64,000 bases of DNA from Segetibacter aerophilus. Lineage in GTDB: Bacteria > Bacteroidota > Bacteroidia > Chitinophagales > Chitinophagaceae. The stretch lies in the NCBI RefSeq assembly GCF_007991655.1, contig NZ_BJYT01000005.1:124001-188000 (forward strand), in the 5' to 3' direction. Made by a program: the position numbers and the translations under genes. This document shows, piece by piece, positions 9,482 through 18,700 of the stretch. Below the pieces are notes generated by a model. It searched no databases, had not been told where the DNA came from, and saw nothing but the letters and a program-made list of their open reading frames with translations. Within the stretch, counting starts at the first letter, position 1. Each line of letters starts with the position of its first letter.

Positions 9482-9515
9482 TAGGTGTTGGCACAAACAG
9501 TTGTTCGTCGATTTA

Positions 9516-9543
9516 GCATTGTTGCGATGCATTTCGTTCATCA
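9516..9543 (-). repeat. dispersed intergenic element, GCATCGCAAC subtype
   Basis: On the minus strand it reads GATGAACGAAATGCATCGCA followed by ACAATGC. It differs from the copy at 40097 by one base over the first 23. The rest of the 226-bp gap 9482-9707 shows nothing recognisable. Confidence 0.55.
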
Positions 9544-9707
9544 TTATCTATCATTGCAGCAAGTAACTTTTACTACGTAGAGTTGTAAATCATTTTTTTT
9601 GATAAATGCTTGTCGACATTGTATTCTTCCCTAAATTTCATCATACTTTCTTTCAATTACGTTCCGTCAACTGTCATCAGTTATCCTTCGACTGTCATTT
9701 CTAAAGC

Positions 9708-10421
9708 ATGTCCAACTCATATTTTCAGTTTAAAAAATTTACTGTTCATCAACAAAAAGCAGCTATGAAAGTTTGCACCGATGCTTGCTTGTTTGGAGCA
9801 TGGGTAGCCGCTAGAATGCAAGGACGAAAAGTTGAAAGGGTACTAGACATTGGTACCGGGACTGGGCTGTTATCTCTTATGATTGCACAAAAGATTAACG
9901 CTGAAATAACTGCAGTGGAAATAGAAGAAGCAGCCACAGAACAGGCAGAAGAAAATTTCAAGTTATCTCCTTATGCAAAGCGACTTACAGTAGTTCAAGA
10001 CGATATCAGGAAGTCAATAACTCGTAGGTGTTTTGATCTGATCATTACAAATCCACCTTTCTATAACAACGATTTAAAAAGTGAAGATCAACACCGCAAT
10101 GTAGCAATGCATAGTATCGACCTAAGCTTCGACGAGCTATTATCTCAGGTAAATAGGCTTTTACAAGCACATAGTTTTTTTGCTGTTCTTTTACCTTTTT
10201 TCAAGTCAAAAGATTTCATCTTATCAGCAGAAAAACATAAGTTATTTTTATTAGAACAAATACATGTCAGGCAAACGGAACAACATGGCTACTTTCGGTC
10301 TATGCTTCTATTTTCGAGGTCGATCTCAGCACAAGTCCAATCTGAACTGGTTATTAAAAAAGACAATGCTTATTCAGAAGAATTCGTCCGTCTTTTAAAA
10401 GACTACTATTTGTACTTATAA
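9708..10421 (+). CDS. trmN6: TrmN6-like tRNA (adenine-N6)-methyltransferase
   Basis: This 237-residue class I methyltransferase has the SAM-binding motif VLDIGTGTG (45-53), an acidic end to the next strand (AVEIEEAA) and the adenine N6-methylation motif NPPF (115-118). The start, FQFKKFTVHQQKAAMKVCTDACLFGAW, is characteristic of the TrmN6/YfiC group that methylates A37 of tRNA1(Val). It is cytoplasmic and has no operon partner. The assignment to this group is good, but the exact tRNA target is inferred from homologues. Confidence 0.88.
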   Translation: MSNSYFQFKKFTVHQQKAAMKVCTDACLFGAWVAARMQGRKVERVLDIGTGTGLLSLMIAQKINAEITAVEIEEAATEQAEENFKLSPYAKRLTVVQDDIRKSITRRCFDLIITNPPFYNNDLKSEDQHRNVAMHSIDLSFDELLSQVNRLLQAHSFFAVLLPFFKSKDFILSAEKHKLFLLEQIHVRQTEQHGYFRSMLLFSRSISAQVQSELVIKKDNAYSEEFVRLLKDYYLYL

Positions 10422-10506
10422 TGTTTTTGCATGCTTTTGTTGTTTTATTAAAAGTTGCCTAAAATCTTAAAGCTTGTTTTTAAAACGCTCGGAAAAAAAT
10501 TTAAGA

Positions 10507-11019
10507 ATGAATCATTTCGAATTATTTGAAATTCCCGTTACCCTCACCCCTAACACAAGTGAGGTAAAAAAAAAGTTTTACTCGTTAAGCAGGAAGTACC
10601 ACCCCGACTTTTATACACAGGAAAATGAAAACGAACAGGCAGATGCTTTAGAGGTTTCGTCGCAGGTTAATAAGGCATTTAAGGTTTTTCAAAATAGGGA
10701 CGAAACGATTAAATATGTTTTACAGTTGAAGGGTTTGCTTGAGGAAGAGGAGAAATACAATTTGCCGCCGGATTTTTTAATGGAGATGATGGATTTAAAT
10801 GAGCAAATGATGGAAGCCAAGATGGAGGGAAGCCTAGAAGCTACGGAGAAATTAAAAACAGCTGTTGCAGCGGTGGAAGCAGAAATCTATGCACCTGTTA
10901 AGGAAATTATAGAAGAATATGAAGAAGGCAAAACAACTACAGAAGAATTGGTGAGTGTGAAGGATTATTATTACAAGAAAAAATATCTCCGTAGGATTTT
11001 GGCCACAATGGATCGATGA
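10507..11019 (+). CDS. hscB: Fe-S cluster assembly co-chaperone HscB
   Basis: The ATG at 10507 gives 170 residues starting MNHFELFEIPVTL. An upstream in-frame start at 10474 would add an unlikely 11-residue tail. An N-terminal J domain carries HPD at 32-34 (KYHPDFY), and a C-terminal three-helix bundle rich in Glu and Leu follows (about 85-165). HscB delivers the scaffold IscU to the Hsp70 HscA. No isc or suf partner is nearby, so the gene is detached from its pathway. tRNA-Leu follows 30 bp downstream. Confidence 0.9.
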   Translation: MNHFELFEIPVTLTPNTSEVKKKFYSLSRKYHPDFYTQENENEQADALEVSSQVNKAFKVFQNRDETIKYVLQLKGLLEEEEKYNLPPDFLMEMMDLNEQMMEAKMEGSLEATEKLKTAVAAVEAEIYAPVKEIIEEYEEGKTTTEELVSVKDYYYKKKYLRRILATMDR

Positions 11020-11048
11020 CTTAATATTGCAGCCCAAAGGAAAATGCT

Positions 11049-11135
11049 GCCCGGGTGGCGGAATTGGTAGACGCAGCAGACTCAAAATCTGCCGTTCGCA
11101 AGGATGTGCTGGTTCGATTCCAGTCCCGGGCACCA
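11049..11135 (+). tRNA. tRNA-Leu (CAA)
   Basis: An 87-nt class II tRNA with acceptor arms GCCCGGG and CCCGGGC, anticodon loop CTCAAAA (anticodon CAA, reads UUG), a long variable arm, T loop TTCGATTC and an encoded CCA at 11133-11135. Confidence 0.96.
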
Positions 11136-11138
11136 AGT

Positions 11139-11180
11139 AACCCTTGTACTTAATAACACTCAAGTACAAGGGTTTTTTTA
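11139..11180 (+). terminator. terminator of tRNA-Leu
   Basis: A perfect 13-bp stem, AACCCTTGTACTT (11139-11151) with AAGTACAAGGGTT (11162-11174), is followed by seven T. It begins 4 bp after the tRNA CCA. Confidence 0.9.
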
Positions 11181-11335
11181 TTGCTTTTAAAAGCTTTTGC
11201 ATCATTTCGTCAATTGATACTTTACTATCCTCGAAAAGATTTAAGTATCTAGTAAGACCTACATTTTCTCCATGCTGCTGTGCAATATGCTTTAGCCTTT
11301 CTTACAAAATCTTTGCTTTTTGCTACATACCTAGG
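11173..11335 (-). pseudogene. possible decayed gene remnant beside tRNA-Leu
   Basis: On the minus strand one frame reads RYVAKSKDFVRKA and then shifts into a second frame that reads about 44 codons without a stop, including QQHGENVGLTRYLNLFEDSK and EMMQKLLKAIKKP. The composition looks protein-like, but a frame change and a stop codon break it, and no start or family is recognisable. It abuts the tRNA terminator. It could be chance, or the tail of a former gene or integrated element. The surrounding stretch 11181-11449 holds nothing else recognised. Confidence 0.22.
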
Positions 11336-11449
11336 GGAGAATAAAAGGAAAAATATAATGGCTCTAACACGAAAGGACTTTCTAAATAAACTGTATTCTA
11401 ATCCTACAGCTTAAATTCTTTACCTTGACGCATCTTGAATGATGAAGCC

Positions 11450-13132
11450 ATGAAATTTAGATTAATTACAGCCTTTTTAGTGTTTATAGTGAGCACCGGG
11501 ATAGTTGCCCGGGAGCAGAATGCTGCGGCGAAAATTAAGGTTGACTTAGCCAAAGAGAAAGGCGATATGACGCCAATCTGGGCTTGGTTTGGGTACGACG
11601 AGCCTAACTATACCTACATGAAAGATGGCAAAAAGCTTCTTTCAGAACTTGCAGCTTTAAGTCCGGTGCCGGTTTATGTACGTGCTCATAGTTTGCTATG
11701 TACAGGAGACGGAACCCCTGCTTTAAAATGGGGCTCAACAAATGCCTATACAGAAGATGCAAATGGAAACCCTGTGTATAGTTGGAACATAGTAGACAGC
11801 ATTTTTGATACTTACATAAAACGAGGAATGAAGCCGCTGGCGCAAATAGGTTTTATGCCGGAAGCCTTGTCTTCACACCCTACACCTTACAAGCACGACT
11901 GGAAGCCGGGAGAGCCATACAGTAAAATTTTTACGGGCTGGGCGTATCCTCCCAAAGATTATAACAAATGGCGCGAGCTGGTTTATCAATGGGTGAAGCA
12001 TACAGTAGAACGGTATGGTAAAAAAGAAGTCGAAAGCTGGTACTGGGAAGTATGGAATGAACCAAACGGTTACTGGAAAGGCACCGAAGAAGAATTTTTT
12101 AAATTATATGATTATGCAGCAGATGGGCTAAAGCGCGCCCTACCCACTGCTAGAATTGGTGGTCTAAATATAGCCGGCACTTCAAGTGCTGGCGCAACAA
12201 AATGGTTGAATGATTTTATAAAGCATTGCTTGTACGAAACAAATTTTGCAACAGGAAAAAAGGGCTCGCCGTTAGAAGCACTTTTGTTTCATGCGAAAGG
12301 AAACCCTACATTGAAGAACGGCGTGGTCTGGATGAATATGTCCCCGCAGTTGCGAGATATAGAGGCCGGAATTAAGGTAGCAATGTCATACCCTGAGACT
12401 AGAAGCCTGCCTTTGATTGTGGGGGAGTCTGATCCCGAAGGTTGTGCAGCTTGTGGTATGGCTACCAATCCTTCTAATGCTTATCGTAACGGCACTATGT
12501 ATTCAAGTTATACTGCTGCCACATTTGCAAGAAAATATGAATTGAATGATAAGTACAAAGCAAACCTGGTAGGTGCTGTTTCTTGGTCGTTCGAATTTGA
12601 AAACCAACCATGGTTCTATGGCTTTCGCGATCTTGCAACCAACGGTGTAGATAAACCTGTTTTAAATGTTTTTCGCATGTTTGGTAAGATGAAAGGAAAA
12701 CGGGTATTCGCAGAAAGTAGCCGGATGTATGAGTTGAAAAAAGTATTAGATAGTAGTGTGAGAGGGCAAACCGATATAGGCGTGCTGGCAGCAAAAGATA
12801 GCAAAACAGCGGCTGTTATGGTGTGGAACTATCACGATGAAGACAGGCGTGAAGCAGGAACGCCGATAGAGATAACAATTAATAACATCCCGGCAACACA
12901 TTGCAGGCTTACGGAGTACAGAATAGACGAGAAGCACAGCAATTCTTACGAAGTCTGGAAAAAGATGGGCTCTCCTCAAGCCCCCACAACGTCGCAGGTT
13001 AAACAATTGGAAAAGGCAGGAGCACTGCAAACGGTGAATGGTTCTCAGGCAATTGCTTCAAAATCAGGAACTGCATTAATCAAAATCTCTTTACCCAGGC
13101 AAGGTGTATCGCTATTAAAACTTGAGTGGTAG
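11450..13132 (+). CDS. glycoside hydrolase family 39-like secreted protein
   Basis: From the ATG at 11450 the product has 560 residues with an N-terminal signal peptide (MKFRLITAFLVFIVSTGIVA), so it is exported. A TIM-barrel clan A glycosidase domain carries the acid/base WNEPN (Glu204) and the nucleophile in VGESDPEG (Glu326). A beta-sandwich region follows (about 400-560), as in GH39 beta-xylosidases and iduronidases. The substrate is probably a plant or microbial beta-linked glycan such as xylooligosaccharide, which is inference. There are no neighbouring SusCD genes and it appears monocistronic. The TTG at 11435 is a less likely start. Confidence 0.85.
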   Translation: MKFRLITAFLVFIVSTGIVAREQNAAAKIKVDLAKEKGDMTPIWAWFGYDEPNYTYMKDGKKLLSELAALSPVPVYVRAHSLLCTGDGTPALKWGSTNAYTEDANGNPVYSWNIVDSIFDTYIKRGMKPLAQIGFMPEALSSHPTPYKHDWKPGEPYSKIFTGWAYPPKDYNKWRELVYQWVKHTVERYGKKEVESWYWEVWNEPNGYWKGTEEEFFKLYDYAADGLKRALPTARIGGLNIAGTSSAGATKWLNDFIKHCLYETNFATGKKGSPLEALLFHAKGNPTLKNGVVWMNMSPQLRDIEAGIKVAMSYPETRSLPLIVGESDPEGCAACGMATNPSNAYRNGTMYSSYTAATFARKYELNDKYKANLVGAVSWSFEFENQPWFYGFRDLATNGVDKPVLNVFRMFGKMKGKRVFAESSRMYELKKVLDSSVRGQTDIGVLAAKDSKTAAVMVWNYHDEDRREAGTPIEITINNIPATHCRLTEYRIDEKHSNSYEVWKKMGSPQAPTTSQVKQLEKAGALQTVNGSQAIASKSGTALIKISLPRQGVSLLKLEW

Positions 13133-13250
13133 ACAACACTGCCACGGACAATTAGATCAGCTTCCGAGACCGAATAAAGGTTTTCAACCAATGTAGGTAT
13201 TGAGCTTTTAATAACACATTTTCTTTTTTCTTAAATTATTTTAGAAATTA

Positions 13251-13307
13251 TTTGGTCATTAAATAAAAACAATATTACCTTTACTTAACAGTGTTAAATG
13301 ATTTAAG
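13251..13307 (+). promoter_or_regulatory. tetR promoter with overlapping composite operator
   Basis: TTTG (13251-13254) and TACCTTTA (13276-13283) are 21 bp apart, close to the Bacteroidota promoter pattern. Directly downstream lies the perfect palindrome TTAACAGTGTTAA (13285-13297). It shares TTAA with a second near-palindrome, TTAAATGATTTAA (13294-13306). The same composite recurs at 13945 and 14042, which points to autoregulation by the TetR protein. Confidence 0.6.
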
Positions 13308-13326
13308 TGCGTAAAGATTAAGAATA

Positions 13327-13923
13327 ATGGCAAGCAAAGAAAGAATTCAACGATTAAAGGAAGAAACCAAAACAAGTATTTTGGAAGCTGCCTATAAAAT
13401 TGTGAAAGAAGAAGGATGGCAAGCGTTGAGCATGCGGAAGATTGCTGACGAGATTGAATATACAGCGCCCATTATTTATGAGTATTTTTCTAACAAGGAA
13501 GCAATATTAGCAGAACTGAATAAAAAAGGATATCTGTATTTAGCAAAGGAAATGGAAGAAGCCAGAAACCAACACGAACATCCGGCTCAACAGCTGGAAG
13601 CGATGTGGATGGCTTACTGGAACTTCGCTTTTAAGAAAAAGGAACTCTACCAATTGATGTTTGGTGTATCTATGAATTGTTGCTCGGTGCAAAAATCGCC
13701 GGAAGCAGAAGCGCCGGCCAAATTAATCACAGATGCGATCAGAAAATTAATGGATGGTAAAGTCCTTTCTGAAGATGACGTTTGCAGAAGGTATTACACT
13801 TTTTGGTCTGTTGTTCACGGTCTTGTTTCGATCAACCTGGTGAACCAGGGTACATCAGATGAGATGAACAAACAGGTGCTGAAGGATGCGATTGGAGGAA
13901 TTATAAGGGCTATTAGTGGGTAA
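13327..13923 (+). CDS. TetR/AcrR family transcriptional regulator
   Basis: This 198-residue protein has an N-terminal helix-turn-helix (about residues 34-60, LSMRKIADEIEYTAPIIYEYFSNKEAIL) and an all-alpha ligand domain with WSVVHGLVSINL, as in the WHG-type TetR C-terminal domain. NCCS at about 117-120 gives vicinal Cys. It lies directly upstream of an RND efflux operon in the same orientation. The matching palindromes at its own promoter and before the adaptor gene suggest it represses both until an inducer binds. The inducer is unknown. Confidence 0.92.
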   Translation: MASKERIQRLKEETKTSILEAAYKIVKEEGWQALSMRKIADEIEYTAPIIYEYFSNKEAILAELNKKGYLYLAKEMEEARNQHEHPAQQLEAMWMAYWNFAFKKKELYQLMFGVSMNCCSVQKSPEAEAPAKLITDAIRKLMDGKVLSEDDVCRRYYTFWSVVHGLVSINLVNQGTSDEMNKQVLKDAIGGIIRAISG

Positions 13924-13944
13924 CCCTTTTTTTTGCCCTGCCGG

Positions 13945-13967
13945 TTAACGCCGTTAAATGACTTACT
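13945..13967. promoter_or_regulatory. second TetR-type operator copy
   Basis: TTAACGCCGTTAA (13945-13957) overlaps TTAAATGACTTAC. It has the same architecture as the copies at 13285 and 14042, with two base changes. It sits 22 bp after the tetR stop codon and 97 bp upstream of the next operator. Confidence 0.5.
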
Positions 13968-14007
13968 ACTGTTTGTGTTGTTCCACTATTTTACCCGATT
14001 GTTTTGC

Positions 14008-14030
14008 CGGTTTGAAAAACCGTTTTTTTT
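14008..14030 (+). terminator. short hairpin with T-run between tetR and the efflux genes
   Basis: CGGTTT (14008-14013) pairs with AAACCG (14017-14022), followed by eight T. It would end tetR transcripts and separate tetR from the efflux operon. The stem is only 6 bp. Confidence 0.55.
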
Positions 14031-14041
14031 GACCAACTAGC

Positions 14042-14063
14042 TTAACGCTGTTAAATGATTTAA
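14042..14063. promoter_or_regulatory. TetR-type operator before the efflux operon
   Basis: TTAACGCTGTTAA (14042-14054) shares TTAA with TTAAATGATTTAA (14051-14063). It ends 2 bp before the adaptor ATG, so a bound repressor would cover the start of the transcript or the region just downstream of the promoter. Confidence 0.6.
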
Positions 14064-14065
14064 TT

Positions 14066-15217
14066 ATGAAAACTATTATCACTCTCACTGCTCTCATCCT
14101 TTTGTTTGGATGTTCACAACCACAAACCGCTGCTCCCGTTGCTGAAGCTCCTTCAGCAGAAGTAATTACTGTCGCCACCGCATCTGCTATTACAGAAAAA
14201 GATTATACTGCATCAATACAGGGAAAGGTTGATGTAGAAATCAGGCCGCAGGTAGAAGGATTTCTTGAAAAAGTGCTGGTAGATGAAGGCCAGTACGTAG
14301 CAGCCGGACAACCGCTTTTCAAAATCAACTCTCAAACTTATAATGCCCAGTATAGCAATGCGTCTGCAAGTCTGCAGGCTGCGCAGGCTGCTATTACAAA
14401 TGCACAGTTAGAGATTGATAAACTAACTCCCCTCGTCGAGAACAAAGTCGTGTCAGACTACCAGTTAAAGGTGGCGCAAGCTGCACGCAAGATAGCTGTA
14501 GCTAATGCGGCACAAGCAAGAGCTGTTGTCGCCTCTGCAAAGATCAATGTCGGTTATACGCTCGTAAAAGCACCGGTCAGTGGTTACATTGGAAGGCTTC
14601 CTAAAAAGCGTGGTAGCCTCGTTTCACCCACCGACCCTGAACCACTTACCCAGCTATCTGATGTACACGAAGTGTATGCCTACTTCTCTCTGGGCGAAAG
14701 CGACTTCATCAATTTCAAGTCACAGTACAGTGGCAACTCGTTGAACGATAAGTTGAAGCGTTTACCGCCCGTTTCACTCGTTTTGGCCGACAACAGCATC
14801 TACCCGCAAAAGGGAAGAATTGATATGGTTGACGGGAGTTTCGACAAGAACACCGGCGCAATTACCCTTCGTGCTGTGTTTCCAAATACACAAAGCCTTT
14901 TACGTTCGGGCAATACCGGGCGGATAAGATTGCAGCAACAACACAGCGATGCCTTATTGGTTCCGCAGACAGCTACAATGGAAGTGCAGGATAAAGTATT
15001 TGTCTACGCAGTTGGCGATAGCAACAGGGTAAGCAAGCAGGCACTTAACATTGTTGGGAAAAGTGGCACCGATTATATTGTAAAAGATGGCGTAAAACCC
15101 GGAGACCGAATCGTATTCAGTGGCCTTGACCATCTGACGGAAGGCCTGGTTATAAAGCCGGAAAAAGCAAAAAATACTGCTCAAGTCACCACGCCGGAAA
15201 AATCGGCAAAATTGTAA
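14066..15217 (+). CDS. RND efflux periplasmic adaptor (AcrA/MexA family) lipoprotein
   Basis: This 383-residue protein has a short lipoprotein signal (LLFGCS, Cys16), so it is anchored to the inner membrane and faces the periplasm. A biotinyl-lipoyl-like half-motif (VDVEIRPQVEGFLEKVLVDEGQYVAAGQPLF), an alpha-helical hairpin (about 97-165) rich in Ala and Gln, the second lipoyl half (APVSGYIGRLPKKRGSLV) and a beta-barrel region follow in order. It links the pump at 15733 to the outer-membrane factor at 19106. A 515-bp gap full of repeats separates it from the pump gene, which is unusual for this operon type. Confidence 0.93.
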   Translation: MKTIITLTALILLFGCSQPQTAAPVAEAPSAEVITVATASAITEKDYTASIQGKVDVEIRPQVEGFLEKVLVDEGQYVAAGQPLFKINSQTYNAQYSNASASLQAAQAAITNAQLEIDKLTPLVENKVVSDYQLKVAQAARKIAVANAAQARAVVASAKINVGYTLVKAPVSGYIGRLPKKRGSLVSPTDPEPLTQLSDVHEVYAYFSLGESDFINFKSQYSGNSLNDKLKRLPPVSLVLADNSIYPQKGRIDMVDGSFDKNTGAITLRAVFPNTQSLLRSGNTGRIRLQQQHSDALLVPQTATMEVQDKVFVYAVGDSNRVSKQALNIVGKSGTDYIVKDGVKPGDRIVFSGLDHLTEGLVIKPEKAKNTAQVTTPEKSAKL

Positions 15218-15263
15218 AAACACTTCAAAAACATCCATTTGGTAGTGAGCTAAAACAACATCA

Positions 15264-15291
15264 CTCAACATCGTTGTGTCACTCACTTTTA
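15264..15291 (-). repeat. dispersed intergenic element, GTGACACAAC subtype
   Basis: On the minus strand it reads AAAAGTGAGTGACACAACGA followed by TGTTGAG, almost the same as 5091-5119. It lies 46 bp after the adaptor stop codon. Confidence 0.6.
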
Positions 15292-15317
15292 CTGAAAACC
15301 TCTATTCAGGCTGTTAA

Positions 15318-15613
15318 AAAAGCATGAACGGCCAAACCTATGCCCTTGTCTGAACCTGGATTTTGTAGGATTTAAGTAATTAAAAGGATTGAAAGAAAAT
15401 CAACACTTTTTCTCGATTTCCCATAAATCCAACAAATCCCATAAATCCTGGTTCAGACAAAAACAGCCGTGAAAAGCCTAAACAGCCAAACCTATGCCCT
15501 TGTCTGAGCCTTGATTTTGTAGGATTAAAAGGATTTGACGGATTAAACGAAAATCAACACTTTTTCTCCATTTCCCATAAATCCAACAAATCCCATAAAT
15601 CCCAGTTCAGAGG
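15318..15613. repeat. two tandem 154-bp palindromic intergenic repeats
   Basis: Two imperfect copies are offset by exactly 154 bp. The palindromic part of copy 1 runs 15346-15464 and that of copy 2 runs 15500-15613. In each, TTGTCTGA.CC..GATTTTGTAGGATT at the left is the approximate inverse of AATCCCATAAATCC...GTTCAGA at the right, so transcripts could form hairpins of over 100 nt. The repeating GGATT/AATCC texture resembles palindromic repeats I recall from other Bacteroidota intergenic regions. The copies lie between the adaptor and pump genes. Confidence 0.85.
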
Positions 15614-15633
15614 GGGCCCACGAAAAGATACCG

Positions 15634-15662
15634 TACAAGGGAGTGACACAACCGGAGATGCA
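15634..15662 (+). repeat. dispersed intergenic element, GTGACACAACCGGAG subtype
   Basis: It reads GTACAAGGGAGTGACACAAC followed by CGGAGATG. It shares ACCGTACAAGGGAGTGACAC with the copy at 29940 and lies 71 bp upstream of the pump gene. Confidence 0.6.
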
Positions 15663-15732
15663 CAGCGAACCTATGATGGCCCAATAAAAAACTATTACCA
15701 CTGATTATTCAGACAATCTCAATTCAATTACC

Positions 15733-18700
15733 ATGTTCAAAAAATTTATAGAAAGACCGGTTTTAGCAACCGTTATTTCAATTCTACTGGTCGTATTAGG
15801 CGTGATGGGGTTAATCCGTTTGCCCCTGCAACAATTTCCTGATATCGCCCCGCCGGCTGTTCTGGTAAGAGCAGTTTACCCTGGCGCAAATGCTGAAACC
15901 GTTTTACGTTCCGTGGCTCCTTCACTTGAAGAAAGCATCAACGGCGTTGAAGACATGAGCTACATCAGTTCTACCGCCAGCAATGATGGTTCACTGGCCA
16001 TCACCGTTTTCTTTAAACAAGGCACCAATCCTGACCAGGCAGCAGTGAACGTTCAAAATCGTGTAACACAAGCAACCAGCCAATTACCGGCAGAAGTGGT
16101 ACAACAAGGAATTACCACTACCAAACAACAAAACAGTTTCATAGAAGCAATTGGCATTTATACGGAAGACCCGAAAAAATATGACCAGACGTTTGTTGCC
16201 AATTATGCGCAGATTAATATTATTCCTGAAATAAAACGTATTCCGGGTGTTGGTTCTGCGACCATATTTGGTGGGGTGAAAGATTACTCGATGCGGGTAT
16301 GGTTTAATACGAGCCAAATGGCAATTTATAAAATAACACCTGCCGAAGTGATGGCAGCTATACAGGATAAAAATCTTGAAGCAGCGCCTGGAAAATTGGG
16401 CGAACAGAGCGGCGAAGTGTTCGAATACGTGATTAAATACAAAGGCAAGCTGACGAAACCTGAGGAGTATGAAAACATCGCTCTCCGTGCAAACGCTGAT
16501 GGTTCAGTGTTGCATTTAAAAGATGTCGCCCATGTTGAGTTAGGTTCCTATTCATATAACAGCGCAACACACTTAAATGGTAAAGACGGTATTGGTATCG
16601 GTATTATTCAATTGGCAGGTTCAAATGCCAACGATATCCAGGTAGCGATTGACAAGCTGATGGAAAAAGCATCAAAAGACTTTCCTGCCGGTATTAAATA
16701 CGATAATTTTTATCGTACCAAAACTGCTCTCGATGAATCTATTTCACAGGTTCAACATACGTTGCTGGAAGCTTTTGCGCTGGTATTTATCGTAGTGTTT
16801 ATTTTCTTACAGGATTTCAGGTCAACACTTATACCTGCAATAGCAGTTCCGGTAGCCATTTTAGGAACCTTCTTTTTCATGAGCCTTTTTGGATTTTCCA
16901 TAAACCTGTTAACCATGTTTGCATTGGTATTGGCAATCGGTATTGTGGTGGACGACGCCATTGTGGTGGTAGAGGCTGTACACGCAAAAATGGAAACGAA
17001 ACATCTCGCTCCGAAAGCAGCTACAACAGAAGCGATGCATGAAATTACGGGAGCTATTATTTCCATCACGCTCGTTATGGCTGCCGTGTTTCTGCCGGTT
17101 GGTTTTATGAGTGGTTCAACCGGTATATTTTACAGGCAATTTGCCTTTACAATGGCAATCGCTATTGTGATATCAGCGGTGAATGCTTTGACACTAAGTC
17201 CGGCCTTGGCAGCCTTGTTTTTAAAAGATAAACATGCGGTGCACGACGACGGTACTATCACCAAAAAAAGAAGCTTCAAACAAAAGTTCTTCGATGGTTT
17301 TAACAGCAGCTTCAATACCGTTACTAATCGCTACGTTGGAAGTATCAAGTTCTTGATAAGACATAAATGGATTAGCATGGGTGCACTTGCATTAGTCACT
17401 TTGATTACCTTCTATTTGGTGACCACTACGAAGTCAGGTTTCATTCCAACAGAAGACCAGGGATTTGTTGCCATCTCTGTATCAACGCCATCAGGAACAT
17501 CACTTGATGGAACTACAAAAATTCTTAGCCAGGCCGAAGAAAAATTAAGGGCATTACCGTCAGCAAGATTTGTTACGGCGATATCAGGATTTAACCTGTT
17601 GACTTCATCAAACAGCCCGTCAGCAGCGGTAGTATTTGTGCTGTTAAAACCAAATAAAGACAGGGGAGAAGTAAAGGACATCAACGCTATACAAAACATC
17701 ATACGTGGACAGTTAGCGGCTGTAGCTGGTGGTACATTCTTCGTCTTTAGCTTTCCGACCGTACCGGGATTTAGCAACGTAGAAGCGTTAGACCTTGTCC
17801 TGCAGGATAAGACCGGTGGCAAGCTGGATAAGTTCAGCGGTGTTGCGAACAACTTCATCGGCAAGCTCATGCAGAAGAAGGAAATAGCCTTTGCCTTTAC
17901 CACTTTCAAAGCAGATTATCCACAATTGCAATTAGAGGTTAATGATGATAAAGCCAATCAACTGGGCGTAAGTGTGAAGGATGTTTTAGCGACTATGCAG
18001 GCTTATTTTGGTAGTGCGCAGGCATCAGACTTTAACCGCTTTGGTAAATATTACCGGGTAGTTGTTCAGGCGGATATTGCCGACAGAACTGACCCTGCAT
18101 CTATCGACCGTGTGTTTGTAAAAAACAAATTAGGTGATATGGTGCCTATAAATACACTGGTGAAACTAACTCGTGTGTATGGGTCAGAAACTGCCTCTCG
18201 TTATAACCTGTTTAATTCAATACAAGTCAATGCCATTCCTAAGCCTGGCTTTAGTTCGGGAGATGCCATCAAGGCAATTGAGGAAACAGCGAAAGAGCAA
18301 TTGCCTTCAGGTTATGCCTACGAATTTTCAGGCCAGACACGTGAGGAAATTTCATCAGGCGGACAGGCAGTCATTGTCTTTATACTTTGCCTGGTGTTTG
18401 TCTACTTCCTGCTCGCTGCCCAGTACGAAAGTTACCTGTTGCCACTCGCGGTTATCTTCTCTATCCCTACAGGTATTTTCGGTGTGTTTGTAGTGCTGGG
18501 TTTAACCGGTATCGAAAACAACATCTATGTACAGGTAGCCCTGATAATGCTCATAGGCTTACTTGCTAAAAACGCCATACTGATTATTGAATTTGCGGTG
18601 CAAAGGCGTAAGGCAGGACTGGGATTGGTGCAATCCGCAATAGAGGCAGCAAAGTTAAGATTGCGTCCCATCATCATGACGTCGCTGGCCTTTGTATTCG

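Noticed and set aside
10852-11205. A 117-codon minus-strand ORF overlapping hscB and tRNA-Leu
   Set aside because: Its middle is the translated reverse strand of the tRNA (LVPGTGIEPAHP...), a well-known false ORF, and the rest is antisense to hscB.
14954-15286. A 110-codon minus-strand ORF at the end of the adaptor gene
   Set aside because: It is antisense to the adaptor coding region and starts in the dispersed element at 15264; there is no supporting motif.
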